A program made the position numbers and the translations under genes. Below, piece after piece: positions 35,646 to 44,780 of a stretch of DNA of 64,000 nt (positions within the stretch are counted from its first letter, which is position 1; the number at the start of each line of letters is the position of its first letter). This stretch comes from Clostridium sp. 1001271st1 H5. GTDB taxonomy: Bacteria > Bacillota > Clostridia > Lachnospirales > Lachnospiraceae. Location: contig NZ_SPHO01000001.1 in the NCBI RefSeq assembly GCF_005845215.1, forward strand, positions 1-64,000, read 5' to 3'. The notes beneath the pieces were generated by a model. The model made no database searches and had not been told where the DNA came from. It saw nothing but the letters and a program-made list of their open reading frames with translations.

Positions 35646-36746
35646 ATGAGAAAAAGAGGTTTGGCAATGTTAATGGCAGGAATTATGATAATCAGCAGCT
35701 GCGTTATGGGGTGCGCTAAGGACAATGGAAAAGATACTCCTGCGGAAACAGCAGCAGCGGCATCCGAAACAGCAGCAGCGGCATCCGAAACAGCAGCCCA
35801 ATCTGAGACAGAGGGTTCTGAAACAACGAAACAGGCATCGGAAGGAGCGGTGAAAGGGGATATTAACGGAGACGGTATTTTTAAGGTGGGATTTTCGGAA
35901 CTGGCCATTGATGGGGCCTGGAGGGTTGCACAGGTTGACAGTATGCAGAATGAGGCGGAGTCCAGAGGGTATGAATTTGTAATGTCCAATGCAGAACTGG
36001 ATACTGCCAAGCAGATTTCAGATGTAGAAGATTTACTCACACAGGATTTAGATTTCCTGTTTATAGCGCCTATTGATATGGAAGCCATTATGCCTGCCAT
36101 AGAAGCTGCTAAGGCAAAGGGGGTTCCCACGATTCTCTTGGACAGGGAGGCCAATGGAACTCCAGGTGTGGATTATATCTGTACGATTCTCTCCAACTAT
36201 ATATGGCAGGGGGAAGCCTGCGCTGACTGGTTAAATGAGAATGGGGGAGCGGATAGTTATAAAATAGTTCAGATTACCGGTAAAGTAGGGGGAAGTGATG
36301 TACGTGACCGGCAGGCAGGATTTGAAACCGGCGTAAAAAAATATGAAAATATGGAAATCGTTGCAACCCAGAGCGGTGAATGGTCCAGAACAGAAGCACA
36401 GAAGGTAATGCAAAATATCATTCAATCAACCGGAGGCGATTTTAATGTTGTTTACTGCCATAATGATGAGATGGCATTGGGTGTTGTACTTGCTTTGAAG
36501 GCAGCAGGAATGAATCCGGGAACAGATGTAAAGGTAATTGCTATTGATGGACAGGCCGAGGCCGTGGAAGCAATCATAGCAGGGGAAATGAACTGCATTG
36601 CTACCTGTAATCCAAGATTCGGCCCGGTTGCTTTCGATACCATGGAAAAGTATCTGAATGGAGAAAAACTGGAGCACATTATCAATAATGAGGAGTATAT
36701 TATTGACACTGCAAATGCCGAGGAGAAATTGCCGGATGCATTCTAA
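35646..36746 (+). CDS. sugar ABC transporter substrate-binding lipoprotein (RbsB type)
   Basis: This 366-residue protein has a lipoprotein signal (CVMGC, Cys23 region) and an Ala/Ser/Glu/Thr linker with a repeated SETAAAA unit. A periplasmic-binding protein type 1 fold follows (GFSELAIDGAWR, then APIDMEAIMPAI, HNDEMALG). GGAGGAGAAAGG lies upstream. It heads an importer operon with one ATPase and two permeases. Downstream aldolase and kinase genes suggest a deoxy-sugar substrate such as rhamnose-like compounds. Confidence 0.92.
   Translation: MRKRGLAMLMAGIMIISSCVMGCAKDNGKDTPAETAAAASETAAAASETAAQSETEGSETTKQASEGAVKGDINGDGIFKVGFSELAIDGAWRVAQVDSMQNEAESRGYEFVMSNAELDTAKQISDVEDLLTQDLDFLFIAPIDMEAIMPAIEAAKAKGVPTILLDREANGTPGVDYICTILSNYIWQGEACADWLNENGGADSYKIVQITGKVGGSDVRDRQAGFETGVKKYENMEIVATQSGEWSRTEAQKVMQNIIQSTGGDFNVVYCHNDEMALGVVLALKAAGMNPGTDVKVIAIDGQAEAVEAIIAGEMNCIATCNPRFGPVAFDTMEKYLNGEKLEHIINNEEYIIDTANAEEKLPDAF
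35745..35798 (+). repeat. tandem 21-bp repeat in the lipoprotein linker
   Basis: A GAAACAGCAGCAGCGGCATCC-type 21-bp unit is repeated in frame, encoding ETAAAAS. It is a flexible tether; copy number may vary between strains. Confidence 0.7.
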
Positions 36747-36767
36747 ATAAATATGTCCCATGGTTTA

Positions 36768-36802
36768 ACTGCCCCTTCTAAGAAATACTCAGGAGGGGCA
36801 GT
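36768..36802 (+). terminator. hairpin between binding protein and ATPase genes
   Basis: ACTGCCCCT (36768-36776) pairs with AGGGGCAGT (36794-36802). No U-run follows. It probably stabilises or partially ends the binding-protein transcript, giving that gene excess expression. Confidence 0.55.
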
Positions 36803-36855
36803 CAAATTATAAGAGTGACTGGTTGGTAAAGTGTGAAAAAGGGGTGAAGTCTTAG

Positions 36856-38358
36856 ATGGAAGAAGGATATATCCTTGAAATGCATGGGATTGTTAAAGAG
36901 TTTCCCGGGGTACGCGCTTTAAAAGGAGTGGATTTTGATTTAAAGCCAGGTGAAGTACATACACTCATGGGGGAGAATGGGGCTGGTAAATCCACTTTAA
37001 TCAAGATATTGACAGGCGTTTACGAAAAGGATGGAGGCAATATCGTATTTAACGGAAAAGAAGTACGTTTTCATAATACCTTGGATGCGCAAAAAACAGG
37101 CATTAGTACGGTGTATCAGGAATTAAACATGATTCCATATCTGAGTGTGGGAGAGAATATATATTTGGGGCGCTATCCCAGAACAAAGACAGGTATCGAC
37201 TGGAAATCCCTCCATAAAAATGCTCAGAAACTTCTGGATGATTTAGGTTTGGATATAGAGAGCAGACTTCCACTAAATCAATACGGAACCGCTTCTCAGC
37301 AGATGGTATCCATTGTCAGGGCCGTAAGTCTTAATTGTAAAGTAGTGGTTCTGGATGAGCCCACCTCATCTCTGGATTCAAAAGAGGTCAGAAAGCTCTT
37401 TGATATCATTCAGCAATTGAAGGAGAAAGGAATTGGTATTGTCTTTATATCACACCGTCTCAATGAGGTTTATGAAATATCAGACCGTATTACCATTTTA
37501 AAAGATGGGGCCTATGAAGGCACATATGTTCCGGCTGAATTGACGGAATTTCAATTGATAGAAAAAATGGTGGGAAGGAGCGTCAGGGAAATAAAAGGCA
37601 ATGACCGCGTCTATGATGGGGATGGGCAGCCTGTTGTTGTCATGTTGAAGGACATAGTACGTCATCCAAAGCTGTCAGACGTAAGTATTGATGTGAAAAA
37701 GGGAGAAATTGTAGGGCTTACCGGACTTCTGGGGTCGGGAAGGACAGAAACTGCCAAAGTACTATTTGGTTATGATTTACCGGACTCCGGTGATATCATG
37801 ATTGGCGGAAAAAAGGTAGTTCTCAAAGCGCCTAAAGACGGATTGAAAAACGGTCTGGCTTTTGTGACGGAAAACCGCCGTGAGGAAGGCGTTATTCCAA
37901 ATATGACGGTCCGAGAGAATATCTCAATATCTTCCCTTCCCCAGATATGCAGAAGAGGATTTATCAGCCGAAAGAGACAGGAAGCCTTGGCGGAAGAGTA
38001 TATCCGCAGATTTAAGATAAAGACACCGTCTATGGAGCAGCAGCTTAAAAATCTGTCTGGCGGTAATCAGCAGAAGGTACTGCTCGCTAGATGGATAGCT
38101 ACCAGGCCCAGGCTGATTATATTGGATGAACCTACAAGAGGTATTGATGTGGGAGCAAAAAAAGAAGTGGAAGATTTGATAAAAGAGATTGCGGATACAG
38201 GAATCAGTGTATTGTTGATTTCTTCTGAGTTATCGGAACTGGTGCGTGGATGTGACAGGATATTTGTTTTGAGGGATGGCACTGTCCGGGGAATGCTGAA
38301 CAGAGATGAAATTTCTGAAGAAAACATTATGAAATGGATAGCCAACAGCCCTGCATAG
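36856..38358 (+). CDS. sugar ABC transporter ATPase, double-domain (RbsA type)
   Basis: This 500-residue protein has two fused ABC domains. The first has Walker A GENGAGKST and Walker B VVLDEPTSSLD. The second has the degenerate GLLGSGRTE loop, signature LSGGNQQKV and Walker B LIILDEPTRGID. AAAGGGGTGAAG precedes the ATG. It energises the two downstream permeases. Confidence 0.95.
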   Translation: MEEGYILEMHGIVKEFPGVRALKGVDFDLKPGEVHTLMGENGAGKSTLIKILTGVYEKDGGNIVFNGKEVRFHNTLDAQKTGISTVYQELNMIPYLSVGENIYLGRYPRTKTGIDWKSLHKNAQKLLDDLGLDIESRLPLNQYGTASQQMVSIVRAVSLNCKVVVLDEPTSSLDSKEVRKLFDIIQQLKEKGIGIVFISHRLNEVYEISDRITILKDGAYEGTYVPAELTEFQLIEKMVGRSVREIKGNDRVYDGDGQPVVVMLKDIVRHPKLSDVSIDVKKGEIVGLTGLLGSGRTETAKVLFGYDLPDSGDIMIGGKKVVLKAPKDGLKNGLAFVTENRREEGVIPNMTVRENISISSLPQICRRGFISRKRQEALAEEYIRRFKIKTPSMEQQLKNLSGGNQQKVLLARWIATRPRLIILDEPTRGIDVGAKKEVEDLIKEIADTGISVLLISSELSELVRGCDRIFVLRDGTVRGMLNRDEISEENIMKWIANSPA

Positions 38359-38375
38359 AGGAGGTACCAAAAACT

Positions 38376-39320
38376 ATGAAAAAAAATCCCAGTCAAAATC
38401 TGATGCGGCAGTATGGAGCGCTGATTGCATTGATTATATTGGTCGTTATTAACTGTTTTACTACTAAGAATTTCATCAGTGTCATGACACTATGGAATCT
38501 GTTTACACAGGCCACCACGGTTATGATATTAGGACTCGGAATGACGATTGTTATTGCAACAGGAGGAATCAATATATCGGTTGGTTCTGTACTTGCTTTA
38601 TCTTCCATGGTCTTGGCAAAATTCATCCTGAATGGACATATTGTCATGGGATTGCTTGCATCCCTGGCAGTAGCCGCAATAACAGGAGCAGTTACAGGCA
38701 TTATAGTAACCAAGTTTAAAGTACAGCCGATGATTACTACATTAGCTATGATGTATGCCTTAAGAGGGATTGCCAAATTAATGAATGGAGGAACGCGTTT
38801 AAGTTATAAAAATGCAGGATTCAGTAATTTTGCATATATGAAACTAGGCGGTTACATACCCATTCAATTTGCTGTTATTCTTGTTCTGTCCCTGGCCATA
38901 TTTATATTGATGCGCAGGACATACTTTGGCAATTATGTGGAGGCATATGGTGATAATCCGTTGGCAACCAGAATATCCGGCATCAATGTGGTTGCAGTGG
39001 TGACTATCTGTTATGTACTCTGCAATGTGCTGGCCTGTGTGGCAGCCATAATTGAAACCAGCAGCATTACGTGTGCTGACCCTGTAAACATGGGACTGAA
39101 TAAAGAGACAGATGCGATTGCAGCGGTTGTGGTAGGCGGGACACCCATGTCAGGCGGTAAACCTAATATTGGCGGAATGCTGTGCGGGGCCCTGGTCCTA
39201 CAGCTTATAACCATCATGATAAATATGAATAATATTCCATATTCATATTCGCTAATCATTAAGGCAGCCATTATTGTTGTATCATTATATGTGCAGAGTT
39301 TCAGGGATAAAAAGGCTTAA
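38376..39320 (+). CDS. sugar ABC transporter permease (RbsC type) 1
   Basis: This 314-residue permease has about eight to ten helices and the family motifs GLGMTIVIATGGINISVGS and AVVVGGTPMSGGKPN. GAGGAGGT precedes ATG 38376; the frame from 38334 overlaps the ATPase gene and is rejected. It pairs with the next permease as a heterodimer, as in rhamnose-type (RhaP/RhaQ) or AI-2-type importers. Confidence 0.93.
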   Translation: MKKNPSQNLMRQYGALIALIILVVINCFTTKNFISVMTLWNLFTQATTVMILGLGMTIVIATGGINISVGSVLALSSMVLAKFILNGHIVMGLLASLAVAAITGAVTGIIVTKFKVQPMITTLAMMYALRGIAKLMNGGTRLSYKNAGFSNFAYMKLGGYIPIQFAVILVLSLAIFILMRRTYFGNYVEAYGDNPLATRISGINVVAVVTICYVLCNVLACVAAIIETSSITCADPVNMGLNKETDAIAAVVVGGTPMSGGKPNIGGMLCGALVLQLITIMINMNNIPYSYSLIIKAAIIVVSLYVQSFRDKKA

Positions 39321-39343
39321 GCTATGAGAGCGGGGTAGAGGAA

Positions 39344-40333
39344 ATGAAAAGAATTCAGATGAAAACACTACTAAAAAGACATAATGCCATTTTAGGGTTG
39401 ATATTCATGATTATCCTGGCTGCCTGTATCAACAGAAGTTTCCTGACTCTGGAGAATCTGACCAATGTACTGAGGCAGGCAAGCATGAATGGAATGATTG
39501 CCGTTGGAATGACAATGGTAATCATATGCGGCTCAATTGATTTGAGTGTAGGCACCATGATTGGATTATGCGGTTATATTGCATTATATTTCAGCAATTA
39601 TAACCTTATACTGGCAGTGGCAGTTCCGCTGCTTACAGGAATTATAGTTGGAACTATAAACGGATTTCTTATCAATAAAATAAAAATTGCACCTTTCATT
39701 GCAACATTAGCAACAATGATGGCTGTAAAGGGGACCACACTTGTATTGACAAATGAGAATACATACTTTGCATCAAATTCCATTGAGGAATTTCAGTATA
39801 TAGGAAGAGGTCTGCTGGCGCCATATGTTACGGTTCCATCTGTAATGTTCATATGCTGTGCTGTTGCCGGGGCTTATATTCTCAGACATACCATGCTGGG
39901 AAGAAATATGTATGCAGTAGGCGGGAATGCAGAGGCAGCGCGAATGATGGGCGTGAATGTTGAAAAGACACTGATGTTTTCCCATATATTTACAGGCGGG
40001 ATGGCAGCGCTGGCAGGAATCACTCTCGTATCCAGAGTGGGAGCCGCTTATCCTCTGGCAGGAGAGGGAAAGGAGCTGGATGTCATAGCAGCCTGCGTAA
40101 TCGGCGGAACTGCATTGACAGGTGGAAAAGGTCACATATCAGGCACATTCATAGGTGTGCTGATTATGGGGATGCTGACAAATATTTTTAACATGCAGTC
40201 ATTGCTGAATCCATTTTGGGAGAAGGTTATTATAGGTATATTGGTATTGATTGTGGTACTGATACAGTCGGCAAGTGAAAGCGGAATGGCCTTTGGGAGA
40301 AAGTATAAAAACGACTTGAGGAAAGGAAAATAA
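39344..40333 (+). CDS. sugar ABC transporter permease (RbsC type) 2
   Basis: This 329-residue permease resembles its neighbour, with GMTMVIICGSIDLSVGT and ACVIGGTALTGGKG. AGAGG precedes the ATG. The predicted C-terminus is cytoplasmic and basic. Confidence 0.93.
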   Translation: MKRIQMKTLLKRHNAILGLIFMIILAACINRSFLTLENLTNVLRQASMNGMIAVGMTMVIICGSIDLSVGTMIGLCGYIALYFSNYNLILAVAVPLLTGIIVGTINGFLINKIKIAPFIATLATMMAVKGTTLVLTNENTYFASNSIEEFQYIGRGLLAPYVTVPSVMFICCAVAGAYILRHTMLGRNMYAVGGNAEAARMMGVNVEKTLMFSHIFTGGMAALAGITLVSRVGAAYPLAGEGKELDVIAACVIGGTALTGGKGHISGTFIGVLIMGMLTNIFNMQSLLNPFWEKVIIGILVLIVVLIQSASESGMAFGRKYKNDLRKGK

Positions 40334-40337
40334 TAAA

Positions 40338-41144
40338 ATGAAAAATTATCCGTCTGAGAAAGAAGCAAGGGAATTAATCTGTGAAATAGGCCACAGGATG
40401 TGGAACAAGCAGATGGTGGCAGCCAATGATGGTAATATTACCGTACGGATTGGAGAAAATGCTGTTTTGATTACTCCAACCGGTGTCAGCAAAGGAGAGC
40501 TGACACCGGATATGCTGTTTAAAATGGATTTGGATGGAAATATCATTGAAAGGGCAGAGGGATATTCTCCAACCAGCGAGACAGCTATGCATCTGATGGT
40601 TTATAAGCATAATGCAGATGCTATGTCTACCTGCCATGCGCATTGCATGTTTCTCAGCACGTTTGCCAGTGCCGGTATCGAACTGGATATGGCTACTGCG
40701 CCAGAACCCACATTGATTACGGGCAGGATTCCGGTTGCCCCATATGCGTGTCCGGGAACCAGTGATTTGGCTGAATCAATCGTTCCGTTTTTGAAGGACC
40801 ATAAGGTAATCATGCTGGCCAATCACGGACCAATTTCATGGGGAACATCGCCCAAGGATGCGTGGTATTGTCTGGAATCAGCGGAGGCATTTGCCAAGTC
40901 ATCTTTGATATTAAAGTATATAATCAAGGATTACCGGCCTTTGAGCAACGAACAGCTGGAGATATTGGAGAAGGCATTCCATCCCATATCTGCACCGAAT
41001 AAAGTGAGAACGGCCCATGAAACCGTAAATTTGGAGAAGGGAAAATCACTTCAGGATATTGATGCGGATGCAGTGACACTGACCGATGCCTGCATGGAAA
41101 AACTGGCTGATATGGTGGCAAAGAGACTGACGCAACAGTCTTGA
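40338..41144 (+). CDS. class II aldolase (fuculose/rhamnulose-phosphate type)
   Basis: This 268-residue zinc aldolase starts 4 nt after the permease stop. The metal site is H100, H102 (CHAHC) and H163 (ANHG), and the catalytic Glu is E81 in SPTSET. It would cleave a phosphorylated ketose to dihydroxyacetone phosphate and an aldehyde. Its partner kinase follows 15 nt later. No isomerase gene is present in this operon. Confidence 0.9.
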   Translation: MKNYPSEKEARELICEIGHRMWNKQMVAANDGNITVRIGENAVLITPTGVSKGELTPDMLFKMDLDGNIIERAEGYSPTSETAMHLMVYKHNADAMSTCHAHCMFLSTFASAGIELDMATAPEPTLITGRIPVAPYACPGTSDLAESIVPFLKDHKVIMLANHGPISWGTSPKDAWYCLESAEAFAKSSLILKYIIKDYRPLSNEQLEILEKAFHPISAPNKVRTAHETVNLEKGKSLQDIDADAVTLTDACMEKLADMVAKRLTQQS

Positions 41145-41159
41145 CGGGGAGGATGCCGG

Positions 41160-42689
41160 ATGGAGGGTTTAATAAAGCAGGTACATATTGCAATTGATAT
41201 CGGAGCATCCACAGGGCGGCTGATTGCAGGATGGATTGATGACGGACAGCTATTTACAGAAGAAATACATCGTTTTGTGACAGAGGATGTGTTTGTGATT
41301 CATGACCGTGTACGGGATGTATACCGATATTATGAAGAAATCATTCATGGTATCAGACAGTACGCAAAGAATAACCAGGTTCAGATTGTCAGTATTGGCG
41401 TTGATGCATTTGGGTCGGATTTTGGTCTGACTGACAAAGCGGGAAATCTGCTGATGATGCCAAAATCATACCGGGGACTTACATTTGATGATGATATTTA
41501 TCAGTTGGCTGATAGATGTATGGAGCCATGGAACATATATGAATACAATGGAAATCAGTGTATGCTGAGTGATACGCTCCATCAGCTGGTCCGCTTGAAA
41601 GAAAATGGTGACTGCCGCCTGGGACAAGGATGCCGGATTCTTTTTGTGGCTGATATATTTCATTATCTGTTATGCGGTAACAGAGGCGTTGAACATTCAC
41701 TGGCCAGTTACAGCAGATTATGGAATCAGAAAACGGATAAATGGGAGGACAGCATATTTGGTGCATTTGGATTACCGCTTACCCTTCAAAGCGATGTGGT
41801 CCGATGTACAGAAACATTGGGATATGTTCATCGGGAGACAGCGGACGACATGGGTCTTCCATATTGTCCGAAGGTGATTGCCCCTGCTTCCCATGACACG
41901 GCATGTGCGGCATTTGCAGTTCCGGATGATGGAAATGACTGGATGTTTATATCCAGCGGTTCATGGTCCCTTATTGGTATGGAGACAGAGGCGCCTGTCA
42001 TCTCAAGGGAAGGGTGGGAATTCAATGCATCTAATTCCTCCATGCCGCTTCGCACAAATATGTTTAAGAAAATTGTTACGGGAATGTGGATTGTACAAAT
42101 GTGTCAGAAACGATGGGAGGCATATACCTTTGATGATATTGTCTGTCTGGCGTCCAGGGTGCAGGAAAATAATCTTTACATTGACCCGGACCACATTGAT
42201 TTTTACCGGCCTTCAGACATGCCCCTTGCAATCAGCCGCAATATAGAAAAGCGATATGGAATTAAAATAAATCCAAACCAGCCTGGAATGATTGCACGAA
42301 TCGTGTTTGAAAGTCTTGCTTTAAAATATTGCCTGACTGTACGTAAACTTATTCATTGTTCGAAAAAGGAGATTAAGAAGGTTTATGTATTGGGAGGCGG
42401 AAGCAAAAATGCTTTGCTAAATCAGTATACGGCTAATGCACTGGGACTCCCTGTCCTTACAGGCGTAACCGAAGCATCTTCTGTTGGAAATCTGCTCTGT
42501 CAGTTATATGGCCAAGGTTTGCTTAAAAACCGCAGGGAGGTAAAGGATATATTGAAGAGGACGTACCCTGTGACAACCTATAGGCCGGAAAACAGGGAAA
42601 CGTGGAAAGAAAAGTTTGAAGATTTTATGAGAGATGCATATGAGCCACTGAATGTATGTTCCGGAAGAAAATTCTGGAAAGATTCTTAA
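41160..42689 (+). CDS. rhaB: rhamnulokinase-like FGGY sugar kinase
   Basis: This 509-residue FGGY kinase carries the RhaB-type N-terminal ATP site (AIDIGASTGRLI) and substrate strand (GVDAFGSDFGL). The second-domain GGGSKNALLNQYTANALG is also typical. GGGGAGGA lies 6 nt before ATG 41160. With the aldolase it makes a phosphorylation-cleavage pair. The gene symbol reflects homology; the actual substrate might be another 6-deoxyketose. Confidence 0.85.
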   Translation: MEGLIKQVHIAIDIGASTGRLIAGWIDDGQLFTEEIHRFVTEDVFVIHDRVRDVYRYYEEIIHGIRQYAKNNQVQIVSIGVDAFGSDFGLTDKAGNLLMMPKSYRGLTFDDDIYQLADRCMEPWNIYEYNGNQCMLSDTLHQLVRLKENGDCRLGQGCRILFVADIFHYLLCGNRGVEHSLASYSRLWNQKTDKWEDSIFGAFGLPLTLQSDVVRCTETLGYVHRETADDMGLPYCPKVIAPASHDTACAAFAVPDDGNDWMFISSGSWSLIGMETEAPVISREGWEFNASNSSMPLRTNMFKKIVTGMWIVQMCQKRWEAYTFDDIVCLASRVQENNLYIDPDHIDFYRPSDMPLAISRNIEKRYGIKINPNQPGMIARIVFESLALKYCLTVRKLIHCSKKEIKKVYVLGGGSKNALLNQYTANALGLPVLTGVTEASSVGNLLCQLYGQGLLKNRREVKDILKRTYPVTTYRPENRETWKEKFEDFMRDAYEPLNVCSGRKFWKDS

Positions 42690-42798
42690 TGATAGAAAAA
42701 TAACAATCATTTTCTAAAATACCCAAAAAAAAGAAATTTTTTTCTTTTCCCGCACGAAATGTTATATACAAAATTACAGTTCCATCCCCACTGGTCCA

Positions 42799-42830
42799 CC
42801 CCCTGCCCATATCATTCCAGGCAGGGGGTT
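42799..42830 (+). terminator. hairpin after the rhamnulokinase-like gene
   Basis: ACCCCCTGCC (42799-42808) pairs perfectly with GGCAGGGGGT (42821-42830). It lies 110 nt after the kinase stop. The following TTCTGCCTTCC is only weakly T-rich. Confidence 0.55.
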
Positions 42831-42982
42831 CTGCCTTCCGAATCATAAAAAGACAAATTTGAATTGTCGTTATTTTTAGACGAGAATAACTGATTTATCG
42901 GAAAATATCACAAAGAACAGAGGGTAGATTTGTTAGTAATACATGAAAATGCAATGTTTGGCGAAAATCTTTTGGTAGTATA

Positions 42983-43011
42983 TTGACATTTTGAGATGTA
43001 AAATGTAGACA
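42983..43011 (+). promoter_or_regulatory. hydA: promoter of the purine cluster
   Basis: A perfect -35 TTGACA (42983-42988) and TAGACA (43006-43011) are separated by 17 bp. The predicted start near 43018 directly precedes the folded leader. Confidence 0.6.
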
Positions 43012-43022
43012 TAATCAAAAAA

Positions 43023-43105
43023 CTCCAGCAGGAGAGAAAAATTTTTGTTAACCCTAACAAGAGTTTGGCAACCTTTGACAAAGCGTTGCGGCTCTTGTTT
43101 TTTTT
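43023..43105 (+). promoter_or_regulatory. hydA: attenuator-like leader with alternative hairpins
   Basis: TTGTTA (43045-43050) can pair with TAACAA (43055-43060). The same AACAAGAG (43056-43063) can instead pair with CTCTTGTT (43092-43099), which runs into an 8-nt T-tract and would terminate transcription. An inner GCAAC/GTTGC stem (43068-43072 and 43085-43089) supports the terminator, and a small CTCC/GGAG stem (43023-43034) precedes it. No known riboswitch class is recognised. Confidence 0.65.
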
Positions 43106-43240
43106 GTTCATATTTGTCTAAAAATTAACAATAATAGCGGCGGAAGCAGGAGTTTAAAGCTGTTCAGCCGGATAAAGCATGATGGGGCCCCATGAAAAAT
43201 ATGGGCCTGAAATAAAACACAGGACAAAGAGGTGAGAAGG

Positions 43241-44614
43241 ATGCTGTTAAAAAATGGAACCGTTATCAGCGGGACGGAATGTGTGCGGCAGGATATCCGC
43301 ATCAGCGGGGAACGGATTGTACAGATTGGTCCGGGCCTGGAACCCCTTGAGGGGGAAGAGGTAATGGATGTGTCCGGCTGTCTGGCTGCACCGGGCGGAA
43401 TCGACGCCCACACCCATTTTGACATGCCCTGCGGCAGCATCATGACATCGGATGATTTTAAGAGCGGCACCAGGGCGGCAGTGGCAGGGGGAACCACCAC
43501 AGTGATTGATTTCTCGGAACCCGAATACGGAGCCAGCCTCCAGAGCGGTCTGGACCGGTGGCATGAGAAAGCGGACGGACGGTCCTTTGCTGATTACTCC
43601 TTCCACATGACCCTGTCCCGGTATGATGAGGGCATGGAGGAGGAAATCCGTTCCATGATTCGCCAGGGAGTCACATCTTTTAAGGCTTACACGGCTTACA
43701 AAGGAGACCTGGGAGTGGAGGACCGGGATATGTACCGGCTTCTGGCCCTGATGAAAAAACACGGTGTCCTTTTGATGATACACTGTGAAAACGGCGACAT
43801 CCTGGATGTGCGCCGGGAGGAACTGGCGGCCGCAGGTCCGGCGGACATATCCCTCCATCCGCTGTCCAGGCCCAATGAGGTGGAGCATGAGGCCGTGTCA
43901 CGGATGATTGACATGGCAAGACTTCTCACAGCTCCGGTATACATAGTCCACACCAGCACCAGACAGGCGCTGAAGGAGATAGAGGAAGCAAAGGAAGAGG
44001 GAGTGAGGGTTTACTGCGAGACTTGTCCCCAATACCTGTTCCTGACAGAGGAAAAGTACCGTCTTCCAGGTTTTGAGGGGGCCAAATATGTCTGCAGCCC
44101 GCCGCTGCGAAGCAGCAAAGACCAGGAAGCCCTGTGGCAGGGAATCATGCAGGGCATTGTGGATACGGTTTCCACGGACCACTGTTCCTTTAACTACAAA
44201 GGCCAGAAGGATTTGGGCCTGGAGGACTTCCGGCTCATACCAAACGGTCTGCCGGGTGTGGAGAACCGGCTGGAGCTGATGTATTCCCTGGCTGAGAGCC
44301 ATGGACTTACATACAGCGACATCGCCAGGATAACGGCGGAAAATCCAGCAAAAATATTTGGTTTATATCCAAGGAAAGGAGTGATACAGCCAGGCAGCGA
44401 CGCTGATTTGGTGATAATCCGGCCGGACAGCAGTCATGTCATCGATTCCGGCACACAGAGGCAGTATGTAGACTACAACCCTTACCAGGGCATGGTAGTT
44501 TCACATAAAGTCCAGCATGTATTCCTGAGAGGGCAAAAAATCATAGAGGACGGCGCATTTACGACAGATGTGCCCACCGGCAACTATTTACTCAGGAATC
44601 CATTGGTCAGATAG
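43241..44614 (+). CDS. hydA: dihydropyrimidinase/hydantoinase-type amidohydrolase
   Basis: This 457-residue cyclic amidase heads the purine cluster. Metal ligands of a binuclear D-hydantoinase site are all visible: H57 and H59 (DAHTHFD), Lys K148 for carboxylation (SFKAY), H181, H237 and D313 (STDHCS). It would open a hydantoin- or dihydropyrimidine-like ring made during purine breakdown. AGAGGTGAGAAGG precedes ATG 43241; the in-frame GTG at 43232 lies inside that site. It is probably controlled by the leader upstream. Confidence 0.92.
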   Translation: MLLKNGTVISGTECVRQDIRISGERIVQIGPGLEPLEGEEVMDVSGCLAAPGGIDAHTHFDMPCGSIMTSDDFKSGTRAAVAGGTTTVIDFSEPEYGASLQSGLDRWHEKADGRSFADYSFHMTLSRYDEGMEEEIRSMIRQGVTSFKAYTAYKGDLGVEDRDMYRLLALMKKHGVLLMIHCENGDILDVRREELAAAGPADISLHPLSRPNEVEHEAVSRMIDMARLLTAPVYIVHTSTRQALKEIEEAKEEGVRVYCETCPQYLFLTEEKYRLPGFEGAKYVCSPPLRSSKDQEALWQGIMQGIVDTVSTDHCSFNYKGQKDLGLEDFRLIPNGLPGVENRLELMYSLAESHGLTYSDIARITAENPAKIFGLYPRKGVIQPGSDADLVIIRPDSSHVIDSGTQRQYVDYNPYQGMVVSHKVQHVFLRGQKIIEDGAFTTDVPTGNYLLRNPLVR

Positions 44615-44780
44615 GCTTTTCTCCGGCTTTAGTCTATCTGTCAAGCCTGTACACTGGACGGATAAAGTACCATACCACAGGCACACCCCGGCAGGAACCA
44701 GGGTGGGTAACGACGAAGTCAGGAACACCCGAAGGGAAGAAGCCCCCTTTCGTATTCTTAATCAGTTAAAGGAGAACGAC

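Larger units (their letters stand above)
42690..43240. other. 551-nt intergenic region before the purine cluster
   Basis: From left to right it holds a weak AT-rich hairpin (42694-42715), an A/T-rich stem around 42728-42749, a strong GC hairpin (42799-42830), a promoter (42983-43011) and an attenuator-like leader (43023-43105). The last 135 nt before hydA contain a GGGGCCCC-centred self-complementary stretch near 43185 and no open frame with a ribosome binding site. Confidence 0.7.
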
